A DNA stretch of 20,161 nucleotides, from assembly GCA_903921605.1 (NCBI GenBank), contig CAIXQV010000118.1, positions 1 through 20,161 of the forward strand, written 5' to 3'. This DNA is from an uncultured Planctomycetaceae bacterium. GTDB lineage: Bacteria > Planctomycetota > Planctomycetia > Planctomycetales > Planctomycetaceae. Under the pieces are notes generated by a model that saw nothing but the letters and a program-made list of their open reading frames with translations, had not been told where the DNA came from and made no database searches. Within the stretch, counting starts at the first letter, position 1, and each line of letters starts with the position of its first letter. A program made the position numbers and the translations under genes. Shown in pieces: positions 1 to 7,667 of the stretch.

Positions 1-3
1 ATT

Positions 4-405
4 GTGGCTAAAGAACTGACGATGTACCTCGAGTCCATGTTGCAGCGTGCGGAAACAGACCTGAAACGATTCTTTGATCTGAGTCTTGACCTGTTCTGCA
101 TCGCCGGACTCGATGGTTACTTTCGGAGAGTGAATTCCAATTTCTCCCGAGTTCTGGGTTACAACGAAAAGTCACTGCTGTCGCGGCCATTTCTTGACTT
201 CGTTCACCCGGACGATCGCGTTGACACGATCGGAGTCATGGGACAACTGCTGGAGGGTCGGCCGGTAGTCCAGTTTCAGAATCGATATCAGACCGAGTTC
301 GGATCATGGCGGCGATTCGAATGGACAGCTAAGTCCATTCCAGAAGAGGGTGTCATTTTTGCTGTAGCCCGCGACGTAACAGAGCAGTTGAGAAAAGCGG
401 ATTAA
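4..405 (+). CDS. PAS-domain sensory protein, short, possibly 5'-truncated
   Basis: A 133-residue protein that is almost entirely one PAS domain (about residues 20-127). Visible hallmarks are the N-terminal helix and strand around DLFCIAGLDGYFRRVN, the FSRVLGY and FVHPDDR segments, and a C-terminal PAC-type end VARDVTEQLRKAD. PAS domains bind small ligands or cofactors and relay signals to a linked output domain. Here the protein stops directly after the PAC motif, so there is no kinase, GGDEF or HTH output on this chain. The GTG at position 4 is only one codon from the window edge and the frame is open to the left, so the gene may start upstream and carry other domains there. A typical signal peptide is not seen. 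The fold assignment is secure; the role, the ligand and the true start are unknown. Confidence 0.75.
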   Translation: MAKELTMYLESMLQRAETDLKRFFDLSLDLFCIAGLDGYFRRVNSNFSRVLGYNEKSLLSRPFLDFVHPDDRVDTIGVMGQLLEGRPVVQFQNRYQTEFGSWRRFEWTAKSIPEEGVIFAVARDVTEQLRKAD

Positions 406-428
406 GCGAAATATGAATGAACACGCAA

Positions 429-466
429 AATGATGCCAAATTGCATCATTGTCCCGATCTTCGGGA
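429..466. repeat. Two tandem inverted repeats after the PAS gene
   Basis: AATGATGC (429-436) and GCATCATT (443-450) form a perfect 8-bp stem with a 6-nt loop. Two bases later TCCCGA (452-457) and TCGGGA (461-466) form a perfect 6-bp stem with a 3-nt loop. Neither is followed by a T-run, so they are not classical intrinsic terminators on the + strand. They could be a 3'-end structure of the PAS transcript or part of the leader of the RND operon. Confidence 0.5.
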
Positions 467-486
467 ACTGAACTATTGATCGCGGC

Positions 487-530
487 TCACCCTCCAAAGG
501 GAAATCGGTGAAACCAGAAACACTTTCTGG
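487..530. promoter_or_regulatory. Inverted repeats upstream of the RND operon (candidate operator or leader structure)
   Basis: CCAGAAA (514-520) and TTTCTGG (524-530) form a 17-bp element with perfect 7-bp arms around CAC, ending 76 bp before the chosen start of the membrane fusion protein. Just upstream, TCACC (487-491) can pair with GGTGA (507-511), or alternatively CCCT (490-493) with AGGG (498-501). Efflux operons are commonly controlled by dimeric repressors binding such palindromes, but no regulator gene is adjacent, so an operator role is inference. Confidence 0.35.
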
Positions 531-606
531 CGACAACCTGTAAGATGTGGCTACCCTGCACAGTCAAATTCAGATAGCCCCGCCCTTGCCTGCCGATCCA
601 GATTAC

Positions 607-1956
607 ATGAGAAACTTCAATCCGCATAGGTTTGTCTTCGTATTGATGGCCGGCCTTTGCCTGCTTCCTTCCGGATGTTCACAGTCACCGACGCAGGTTG
701 CCGGAGAAGCATCCGCCGCTGAAACCAAAGCGGGGGCGCCGCCAGGTGGAAATACCGGACCGCCACCAGCCCTGGTCAAAGTGGCCGTAATTCGTCAGGA
801 GAATATCGCTCCTGAGTTTCGAGCCTTGGGCAACGTGAGACCGCGTCATTCAAGCATTGTCGCATCAGGATCCGATGGCATCGTTGAAGAGTTTCCGCTC
901 GAAATCGGGGCTTTCGTAACGAAGGGCACTTTGCTTTCCAAACTCAGGATGGAGTCAACGGACCTCGACATTGCCGAACAGGAAGCGATCCTGACAGAAC
1001 GGCGCGCTGAACTCGAAGAGATCAAGTCGCCCCGCAAAGAAGATCAGGACGAAGCGCGTGCTCGAAAGCAAGCTGCGGAAGTGATGTTTGCCAATGCCAC
1101 GCGACGCCTGGATGAGATGCTGGCGCTCAGTAAGCGTGGCGCGTCCAATCCGACGGAGGTAAAAGATGCTCAGGATAACGTCGACTCGGCCGAGCAGAAT
1201 CGGCTCGCCGCTGCCGCGGTGCTGGCCAGAATTTCTTCGCCTCGACAAGAAACAGTTCAGCAGGCCATGGCACGAGTTGAGGCTCAGGAAAAACACGTCG
1301 CTTTCCTTAAGGCCGAACGTGAAAAACGCCTGACCAAAGCACCATTCGATGGATTTGTGGTTGAGGAGCATACCTACATCGGTCAATGGCTTTCCAAAGG
1401 AGCACCGATATTGACACTGGCAAAGCTGGATGAAGTCGAAGTTGAAGTCCAGATTGATCAACAGTACATCGATCAGATTACACCAGGCCGTCCAGTAGTT
1501 CTTGGTATTCAGGGAACCGGATCTCGCAACGGGCTCGCAAGTGACTGGGAAGGTGAAGTCGCGTCTGTTGTTCCCAGAAGCAATTGGGAAGATGGCTCTC
1601 GCAGCTTCCCGGTCATCATTCGGATCGACAACAAGATCGACACATCGACGACAACTCCAACTCCTGCTCTTCGTGAGGGCATGATGGCTGAGGCAAAATT
1701 CAGCGGTCAGAATGTTGATGCCGTTTTAGTGCCAAAGGACTCACTCGTTCGAACCTCACGCGGATCATTCGTGTACGTGATCAATCCAGCCTCTGAGGGT
1801 AAACCGACGAGCGTTCGCCAGGTGCTCGTAACAACCGGCGTCAGTTCCGGCACTTCGATTCAGGTGATCGGTGAAGGCCTCGCGGCTAACCAGCAGGTAG
1901 TGACCGAAGGGGCGGAACGGCTTCGAGCATTTCAGACAGTGCAGATCATGGAATAA
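607..1956 (+). CDS. RND efflux periplasmic adaptor (membrane fusion protein), lipoprotein
   Basis: HlyD/AcrA-family adaptor that links an inner-membrane RND pump to an outer-membrane channel. I chose the ATG at 607 (449 residues) because it gives a clean lipoprotein signal: a hydrophobic stretch followed by the lipobox LPSGC with Cys24. An in-frame GTG at 547 would add 20 residues ahead of the signal and looks wrong. After a low-complexity linker (about 25-70) come the first lipoyl/barrel half with NVRPRHSSIVASGSDGIVEEFPLEIGAF-like sequence (about 85-125), a long alpha-helical hairpin rich in Glu, Arg, Ala and Gln (about 130-255), the returning lipoyl half APFDGFVVEEHTYIGQWL (about 260-280), a beta-barrel (about 290-385) and the membrane-proximal domain to the C-terminus. 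The RND permease gene follows after 54 bp, so the two are very likely co-transcribed. The substrate is not predictable. Confidence 0.92.
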   Translation: MRNFNPHRFVFVLMAGLCLLPSGCSQSPTQVAGEASAAETKAGAPPGGNTGPPPALVKVAVIRQENIAPEFRALGNVRPRHSSIVASGSDGIVEEFPLEIGAFVTKGTLLSKLRMESTDLDIAEQEAILTERRAELEEIKSPRKEDQDEARARKQAAEVMFANATRRLDEMLALSKRGASNPTEVKDAQDNVDSAEQNRLAAAAVLARISSPRQETVQQAMARVEAQEKHVAFLKAEREKRLTKAPFDGFVVEEHTYIGQWLSKGAPILTLAKLDEVEVEVQIDQQYIDQITPGRPVVLGIQGTGSRNGLASDWEGEVASVVPRSNWEDGSRSFPVIIRIDNKIDTSTTTPTPALREGMMAEAKFSGQNVDAVLVPKDSLVRTSRGSFVYVINPASEGKPTSVRQVLVTTGVSSGTSIQVIGEGLAANQQVVTEGAERLRAFQTVQIME

Positions 1957-2010
1957 CACGGCCGCCCTGCTGATTCTGGCTCAAGCTCTTACCACAGCGA
2001 CGAATAAACT

Positions 2011-5000
2011 ATGGACCTCATCAAATTCTCCATCGAGAACCCGGTGAAACTCACCGTTGGAGTGATTCTGTCGCTTCTGTTTGGTGTCATCGCGTATCTC
2101 GCAACGCCGGTCCAGCTGACGCCGGATGTTACCGAACCAGAGCTGACGATTACGACACTCTGGCCTGGTGCCAGTGCTCAGGAGGTGGAACGTGAGATCA
2201 TTGATGAGCAGGAAGAACAGCTCAAGAGCGTGGAGGGAATGGACGAGTTCAAAAGCGAAAGCTCGGACTCGATGGGAACCATCACCATGCGTTTCGCAGT
2301 CGGAACCGATATCGCCGATGCTCGTGCCAGAGTCGCTGAGAAGCTCAATCAGGTTCCCAATTATCCGGACGATGCTCGAGAGCCGGTGATCTCAACAGTA
2401 AATGCAAATGTCAACGCGATTGCCTGGTTTATCCTGAAGCCTATCCCGCCCACCCGCGAAGATCTCAACAACCTGATCGCCCAGGATCCCGCATTGAAGG
2501 AACCGCTGGCCCCGTTGATGGAGGGCACGAAGCCAATCAATCTACCCAAGCTGAATCTGTTGGCCGATCAGTATCCTGTACTGAAGACTTTCACGATGGG
2601 CCGCAACAATCCCGCGCTCATGCGAAAGTTTGCCGAAGAGTACATTGAAGCAGTCTTCGAGCGAGTCCCGGGCGTTGCCAACGGGAATGTGTTCGGTGGC
2701 CAGGAACAGGAGTTCCGCGTTGAAGTAAATCCAACTCGATTGGCAGCTTTTGGCGTGACAATCGATCAACTCCGCACGGCCTTGATCGCACAAAACCAGA
2801 ATACGTCAGCCGGGGATATTCCCGAAGGTCGGCAGCGGAATGTCGTTCGAACACTCGGACAATTTCAGACACCCAAACAGGTCGAAGACACGATTATCGT
2901 TAACCGTGACAATTCACCTGTGCGAGTTCGTGACGTGGCAACAGTTGGCGTCGCCTACAAGAAACCTGACGGTGTCGTGCGTCAGATGGGACTCAATGCC
3001 CTTGCCGTGAATGCTCAGCAGGCCCCGAATACAAACATCAAAGAAGTCATGGGGCCGCCGCGCGAGGATCTGGACCTGAACAAAGACGGGGAGATCACTC
3101 TGCTTGAGCTCGGTGAGTGCACTCGAATCTACGGTAACAACCTTCGTATTGCCTGCGAGGAACTGAACCTTGGAATTCTGGCTACCAAGGGCCTGTATAT
3201 GGAACAGGTCTACGATCAGACCTTGTACCTGGATTCGGCAACGGCCCTCGTTGAAAGCAATGTTTACTCCGGCGGAGCGCTGGCGGTCCTGATCCTGCTG
3301 CTGTTTCTGAAGAGCGTGCGTTCGGTCATCATCATCGGCCTGTCGATCCCGATCAGCGTGATCGCGACATTTATGTTCGTTAAGATTTTCGGACGAAGCA
3401 TCAATGTCATCAGTCTTGCGGGGATGGCGTTTGCTGTCGGAATGGTAGCCGACAATGCCATCACCGTTCTCGAGAACATTTATCGACACTTTCAGATGGG
3501 CAAGTCACCTCGCGAAGCCGCGTTGCAGGGAACTCAGGAAGTCTGGGGAGCGGTGCTTGCAGCCACATTGGCGATGATCGTGGTGTTCGTTCCGGTGATC
3601 TTTGTCGAGGGCCAGGCCGGACAACTCTTTAGAGACATCTCGATTGCAATTGCGTGCTCCGTGGGTATTTCAATGCTGGTGAGTGTCACCGTGATTCCTG
3701 CGGCGGCCTGCTGGCTCCTGAAGAATCAGAAATCTGCCAGCCTGGAATACGATACCAGCTATGGCTTCTCCGGACTGTTCGGACTTGTTCGAGTCAGCCA
3801 CTGGATGAATGAACTATTCGCCGGCGCGATGCGCAGGATGATGTCGGCTCGTGGCAGTTGGCTCTGGCGACTTCTGGTCGTGGTGCTGTTCTGTCTGGGA
3901 TCAGTCTGGAGCAGTATCTTGTTGTGGCCGGATACCGAATATCTGCCAACAGGAAACCGCAATCTGATCATTGCGATCCTGCTTCCGCCCCCGGGATACA
4001 ACATCGACAAAATGATCGAACTGGGAGAAGGAGTCGAACGACAGCTGACCCCTTATTGGGCAGAAGATGCTCCTCCGGGTTCACCACGAATCAATGACTT
4101 CTTTTTCGTGGCTCGGGGACGAATGTTGTTCCTGGGAGCAAAAGCTGTGGACGAACTTCGCGCGGCAGAACTGATTCCAATCCTTGCCAAGGCGGCCGGT
4201 TCGCAGCCCGGGGTCATTCCCATCGTGAGTCAGTCAAGCCTGTTCGACAGCGGATTAAGTGGTGGACGAACTATCGATATTGATATCACAGGCCCGGATC
4301 TGGAGGGACTGGTCGAAGAAGCACAGAAGGCCTTTGGGCTCTGCATGGCGCAGTTCCCAATGGATCAGGGAAATCAATTACGTCCGATTCCGGGACTGGA
4401 TCTGTCCAGCCCGGAAGTCCATATTATTCCAAAGCTGGAGAAGGCGGCTGAACTGGGAGTGACATCGCAATCCCTCGGTTACGGCGTCAATGCTCTCGTC
4501 GACGGTGCATTTGCGGGCGACTACTGGCATGAAGGTCGACGAATTGATCTCGTGATCTGTGGTGATGCAGATTATACCAGCCATTCACATGACATAGAGA
4601 ACCTTCCGATCCGAACTCCGTCCGGCGAAACAGTGCGACTGTCTTCAGTGGCGGACGTTGTGCTGAGCCGCGGACCGGAACAGGTTAACCACATTGAACG
4701 ATCACGTTCCATCACCATCCAGCTTAAGCCCGCCCCGGGAGTCCCGCTGGAAACGGCGATGAAAACGGTGGATGAGAAAGTTCGCAGTGTGCTGATGCAG
4801 TCTCCGCGATTCCAGAGTGGGGTGTATCAGGTCCGACTGGCCGGCACCGCAGATAAGCTGGCAGATACGTGGTATGACCTTAAATGGAACCTTTTGCTTG
4901 CTCTGCTTTTGACATATCTGTTGATGGCAGCTCTGTTTGAGTCGTTTCTTTATCCGCTGGTGGTCATGATCAGTGTCGCTCTGGCACTTGTGGGAGGTCT

Positions 5001-5490
5001 TGGCGGCCTGAAGATTATGAATCAGTTTGTCTTCCAGCCTCTCGACATGCTCACCATGCTGGGATTTGTGATCCTGATCGGAACGGTGGTTAACAATGCG
5101 ATCCTGATCGTGCATCAGGGACTCAACTACATGCGAGAAGAGGGGATGAATTCGGTCGACGCCGTGTGCGAAACAGTGCGAACTCGTATGCGACCAATTC
5201 TGATGAGTACCCTTTCAACAGTGCTCGGAATGTTTCCTTTGGTTGTTCCACTTCCGGTGTGGGCCGACGGCGCATGGGTGTGGAGTGTCGGTGCCGGCAG
5301 CGAACTCTATCAGGGACTCGGGGCAGTCGTTCTTGGCGGAATGATCGTCTCCACGTTCTTCACACTCGTGCTGATTCCGGCAGGTTTCAGCCTCGTGATG
5401 GATGCAAAAGAAGCCATCGCAAGCCTACTCAGTCGGCAAAAACCAAAACCGACGACAATGAGCCCGAGTGTCACCTCGCCTCAGGCGTGA
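2011..5490 (+). CDS. RND efflux permease (AcrB/HAE-type) with EF-hand insertion
   Basis: Inner-membrane proton-driven pump, 1159 residues, longer than the roughly 1040 usual for AcrB-type proteins. TM1 is near residues 10-30. A large periplasmic porter region follows, then TM2-TM6 (about 410-570), a second periplasmic region and TM8-TM12 (about 960-1130). The TM4 signature reads GMVADNAITVLEN, so the Asp pair of AcrB (D407/D408) is Asp481-Asn482. The TM10 signature reads TVVNNAILIV, with Asn1028 where AcrB has the key Lys940. Two additions explain the length: about 50 extra residues near 149-200, and a canonical EF-hand loop at Asp355-Glu366 just before TM2. It follows the adaptor gene by 54 bp. 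No outer-membrane factor is nearby, so TolC must be encoded elsewhere. Substrate class is unknown; the general function is secure. Confidence 0.95.
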   Translation: MDLIKFSIENPVKLTVGVILSLLFGVIAYLATPVQLTPDVTEPELTITTLWPGASAQEVEREIIDEQEEQLKSVEGMDEFKSESSDSMGTITMRFAVGTDIADARARVAEKLNQVPNYPDDAREPVISTVNANVNAIAWFILKPIPPTREDLNNLIAQDPALKEPLAPLMEGTKPINLPKLNLLADQYPVLKTFTMGRNNPALMRKFAEEYIEAVFERVPGVANGNVFGGQEQEFRVEVNPTRLAAFGVTIDQLRTALIAQNQNTSAGDIPEGRQRNVVRTLGQFQTPKQVEDTIIVNRDNSPVRVRDVATVGVAYKKPDGVVRQMGLNALAVNAQQAPNTNIKEVMGPPREDLDLNKDGEITLLELGECTRIYGNNLRIACEELNLGILATKGLYMEQVYDQTLYLDSATALVESNVYSGGALAVLILLLFLKSVRSVIIIGLSIPISVIATFMFVKIFGRSINVISLAGMAFAVGMVADNAITVLENIYRHFQMGKSPREAALQGTQEVWGAVLAATLAMIVVFVPVIFVEGQAGQLFRDISIAIACSVGISMLVSVTVIPAAACWLLKNQKSASLEYDTSYGFSGLFGLVRVSHWMNELFAGAMRRMMSARGSWLWRLLVVVLFCLGSVWSSILLWPDTEYLPTGNRNLIIAILLPPPGYNIDKMIELGEGVERQLTPYWAEDAPPGSPRINDFFFVARGRMLFLGAKAVDELRAAELIPILAKAAGSQPGVIPIVSQSSLFDSGLSGGRTIDIDITGPDLEGLVEEAQKAFGLCMAQFPMDQGNQLRPIPGLDLSSPEVHIIPKLEKAAELGVTSQSLGYGVNALVDGAFAGDYWHEGRRIDLVICGDADYTSHSHDIENLPIRTPSGETVRLSSVADVVLSRGPEQVNHIERSRSITIQLKPAPGVPLETAMKTVDEKVRSVLMQSPRFQSGVYQVRLAGTADKLADTWYDLKWNLLLALLLTYLLMAALFESFLYPLVVMISVALALVGGLGGLKIMNQFVFQPLDMLTMLGFVILIGTVVNNAILIVHQGLNYMREEGMNSVDAVCETVRTRMRPILMSTLSTVLGMFPLVVPLPVWADGAWVWSVGAGSELYQGLGAVVLGGMIVSTFFTLVLIPAGFSLVMDAKEAIASLLSRQKPKPTTMSPSVTSPQA

Positions 5491-6081
5491 AGCGAGCAGA
5501 ATGCAACACGCCATCAAGCAGTGATGCTGAGCATTACGGTTGGTGATTCCGGAAGCTGACCCTCAGAAATCTGACCGGGATGTTCGTGTTTAATGGGCGG
5601 CAGCAGTCCGTTGCTGTTGGACGATTCCATCAAAGTCCTTCAAATCGACGTGCTGAAAGCCGACACACTGGATCGTGTTTGAACTGGAAAACGAATACTC
5701 GCCAATCGGCCAAATCGTCAAAGTGAGCAACTCCGGGGCAGCACGAGCGAAATCTCGGTGGCCCTTTTAAGTCTGGGTTCACCGAACCCACATGATTCAC
5801 GGCATAGCGAGCCCCGAACAGCCTCGACTGGTCACGCGATCATTGGAAGGCGTCAGGATTCACGGATTTTGCCTCTGAACTTTGATTCTTCGGCCGAAGA
5901 ACCCCGATGAACCGCTTTTCCTGTCTGGCTCTTCCTTCTAGAATCGGCCCCTCCGATTCATTCGCGGTGTTATGATTGCCTTACGAGCAGGCATCAGCGG
6001 CGAAGCCTGATTGGAAAATTCGGGGATTCCCCACCTTCGATACACCTATCGAACGTTTCACTGAATTGAAGGAAATCTGGA
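5491..6081. other. 591-bp gap rich in perfect inverted repeats; no gene recognised
   Basis: I see no convincing coding sequence on either strand. The stretch holds several short perfect inverted repeats: TGGGTTC/GAACCCA (5774-5790, 3-nt loop), the 16-bp palindrome TTCTTCGGCCGAAGAA (5886-5901), GAATCGG/CCGATTC (5941-5959, 5-nt loop), GGGGA/TCCCC (6022-6032, 1-nt centre) and TTCGATA/TATCGAA (6036-6053, 4-nt loop). The last ones lie within about 140 bp of the hpf start and may belong to its leader RNA. A structured non-coding RNA is possible, but I do not recognise a family. Confidence 0.5.
5886..5901. promoter_or_regulatory. 16-bp perfect palindrome TTCTTCGGCCGAAGAA
   Basis: The two 8-bp arms are exactly complementary with no spacer. 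It lies 180 bp upstream of hpf. Such a symmetric site is typical of a dimeric regulator's operator, or it can fold as a 6-bp stem with a GGCC loop. No function is demonstrated by the sequence alone. Confidence 0.3.
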
Positions 6082-6426
6082 ATGCAGGTTGCTATCACCT
6101 GTCGACACGGCAGTATCCGACCGGAACTGCGAGAGCATATCACTCAAAAAGCGGAGAAACTTCTTCGCTACCTGAATACGGTCAGCGAAATCGACGTCAC
6201 TCTGGAGTTTGAAGGCCCTCGAGTTGACGTGGAAATGCTGGTAGAAATAGATGGCTTCCACACCATCGTGGCCCATGTGGAAGGCGAAGACGCGAGTGCA
6301 ACATTCGATAAATGTCTTCACAAGATGGAGCACCAGGTCCACAAGTACAAAGAGAAACACCGAGACCACAAGCATCAGCCTTCCATTAAAGACATGCCCA
6401 CAAAAATGGACGATCCGATCACCTAA
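6082..6426 (+). CDS. hpf: Ribosome hibernation-promoting factor (HPF/YfiA family)
   Basis: A 114-residue cytoplasmic protein of the short HPF/YfiA type, which binds in the 30S subunit decoding site and keeps ribosomes inactive in slow growth. The N-terminal strand MQVAITCRHGSIRPELREHI, the helix AEKLLRYLNTVSEIDVTLEF, the VDVEMLVEIDGFHTIVAHVEG strands and the second helix TFDKCLHKMEHQVHKYKEKH follow the family fold through about residue 95. The tail is His/Lys-rich and lacks the extra dimerisation domain of long HPF. The start is supported by AAGGA ending 9 bases before the ATG. In proteobacteria hpf sits beside rpoN and ptsN; here the same association with ptsN is seen, without rpoN. Identification is secure at family level. 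Confidence 0.93.
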   Translation: MQVAITCRHGSIRPELREHITQKAEKLLRYLNTVSEIDVTLEFEGPRVDVEMLVEIDGFHTIVAHVEGEDASATFDKCLHKMEHQVHKYKEKHRDHKHQPSIKDMPTKMDDPIT

Positions 6427-6572
6427 GCGCGGGTGTGTAAAACTCAATCGCTGCTCAAGTGAACGGTGCTCTGTTCGCGTCTGGGAAGTCTGTCGGCCGA
6501 GAAAGAGTTCGGTGATGTTCAAAGTACATCAACGTCTTTGACTTCCGGATGCCTGTGGGCACAATGTCCCGA

Positions 6573-6578
6573 TATAAT
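6573..6578 (+). promoter_or_regulatory. Candidate -10 box TATAAT upstream of ptsN
   Basis: A perfect TATAAT hexamer in the 261-bp gap between hpf and ptsN, 109 bp upstream of the ptsN ATG. The hexamer 17 bp upstream (TGCCTG, 6550-6555) is a poor -35 match, so the promoter may depend on an activator or may not be real. If used, transcription would begin near 6585. Confidence 0.35.
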
Positions 6579-6599
6579 GTTTACTGTTCTGCACAGGTT

Positions 6600-6637
6600 A
6601 GGTTTGACACTGTCGGCAGACGTCAAAGGACCTTTTT
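6600..6637 (+). terminator. Terminator-like hairpin in the ptsN leader (possible attenuator)
   Basis: TTTGAC (6603-6608) pairs with GTCAAA (6622-6627). Inside it CTG/CAG (6610-6612, 6617-6619) closes a TCGG loop, and AGG (6600-6602) can pair with CCT (6631-6633) across a 3-nt bulge. A run of five T (6633-6637) follows. The structure ends about 50 bp before the ptsN ATG and lies downstream of the candidate -10 box, so it could attenuate transcription into ptsN or terminate read-through from hpf. The stem is not GC-rich, so efficiency is doubtful. Confidence 0.3.
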
Positions 6638-6687
6638 CTGGCGACCACTTCCTGGTTTCGCCTGCTTGTTAAGTTGAGAGAGTTGCA

Positions 6688-7164
6688 ATGAAATTGACTG
6701 AATTCGTTATTCGCGATGCCATTCTTCCGGATCTTAAATCATCTAAAAAAGAAGATGTGATACGGGAAATGGTGGCCAGTCTGAAGGCCACTGGGGCAAT
6801 CAAGGCTGCTGAAGAAGAGGCCGTAATTGCCGCGATTCTGAAGCGCGAAGAGCTGGGATCTACTGGGATTGGTAACGGTGTTGCAGTCCCGCACACGAAG
6901 CACGCCTCGGTCGAAAAGCTGTCCGCAACAGTTGCGATCTCCCGAAATGGCGTCGACTTCGCGAGCCTTGACGGAGAAGACGTATTCATTCTGTTCTTGT
7001 TGGTTTCTCCGCCGGACCGCCCGGGCGATCACCTTCGTGGACTTGAAAACATCTCCCGCCACCTTCGCAGTCAGGACTTCTGCAACTTCCTGAAGCAGTC
7101 CATGACGACAGCGGATATCTGGGATCTGCTCGTGGAAGCAGATGATGGCGATCGAGATGCGTAA
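6688..7164 (+). CDS. ptsN: PTS EIIA component, nitrogen-regulatory (PtsN) type
   Basis: A 158-residue EIIA of the fructose/nitrogen family. These proteins accept a phosphoryl group from HPr on one histidine. The signature [16 protein letters not shown] places the phospho-histidine at His69. The preceding KREELGSTG segment and the later [16 protein letters not shown] (His115) match the family. There is no EIIB or EIIC domain fused and none nearby, so it should act as a regulator through protein-protein contact and not in sugar import; in proteobacteria EIIA-Ntr controls potassium uptake and other targets. Gene order hpf-ptsN resembles the proteobacterial rpoN-hpf-ptsN cluster. A weak GAGAG lies 5 bases upstream of the ATG. 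HPr begins 95 bp downstream. The family call is firm; targets are unknown. Confidence 0.92.
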   Translation: MKLTEFVIRDAILPDLKSSKKEDVIREMVASLKATGAIKAAEEEAVIAAILKREELGSTGIGNGVAVPHTKHASVEKLSATVAISRNGVDFASLDGEDVFILFLLVSPPDRPGDHLRGLENISRHLRSQDFCNFLKQSMTTADIWDLLVEADDGDRDA

Positions 7165-7259
7165 GTTGAGTCTGCCCTGAATTGTATGCACGAAGTTCAG
7201 GCCAGAGTCATGGGCGTGAAGGCATTTCAGGGACTGCCACGCCCGGCGGAGGATTCACT

Positions 7260-7556
7260 ATGCAATCGGAGGACGTCGTCCGACGACAGGTTAAGGTTAC
7301 GCCCGAGGATGGTCTGCACCTGCGTCCGATCACCCTCCTGGTCCGCTGCGCTACGACCTTTTCTTCGTCGATCTCCCTCTTCTTTGACGGTCATCGGGCT
7401 GACGCGAAATCAGCGTTTGATCTGATGCTTATGGCCGTCCCCTGCGGTGCAATCCTGAACGTGGAGGTCGCCGGAGCGGATGCCGAAGCGGCGGCTGATG
7501 CGATATGCCGCCTGTTCGAAGACGGCTTTTCCGTTCCGGGGACTGATCACCGCTGA
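7260..7556 (+). CDS. ptsH: HPr family phosphocarrier protein
   Basis: A 98-residue HPr that carries phosphate from Enzyme I to EIIA proteins. The active-site motif is GLHLRP with His20, and the regulatory serine region reads DAKSAFDLM with Ser51 at the site that HPr kinase/phosphorylase modifies in other bacteria. The start at 7260 is supported by GGCGGAGGA with GGAGG about 7 bases upstream, one of the clearest Shine-Dalgarno sites in the window; an in-frame upstream start would add residues that resemble nothing in the family. It is slightly longer at both ends than the usual 85-90 residues. It lies 95 bp after ptsN and 111 bp before ptsI, consistent with one operon. No hprK gene is in the window, so Ser51 regulation is inference. 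Confidence 0.93.
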   Translation: MQSEDVVRRQVKVTPEDGLHLRPITLLVRCATTFSSSISLFFDGHRADAKSAFDLMLMAVPCGAILNVEVAGADAEAAADAICRLFEDGFSVPGTDHR

Positions 7557-7667
7557 AGTGGCTAAGCCGAGGCGTGGTTGATTGTCCTGCAAGTTTCCCG
7601 GGCCTAGACTACGGGCTGAACGTCGTCCGTTTGTGTCACGAATATCAGAAAAGACTCGCCAACGCCA

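Noticed and set aside
2914..3489. Minus-strand open frame of about 191 codons inside the RND permease gene
   Set aside because: Antisense to conserved TM and porter segments; His/Asp/Gln-rich composition is typical of a shadow frame.
5774..5790. GGGTTC...GAACCC resembling a tRNA T-arm
   Set aside because: The loop has 3 bases and the stem is 7 bp; a T-arm needs a 7-base loop, and no acceptor or anticodon arm is placed around it.
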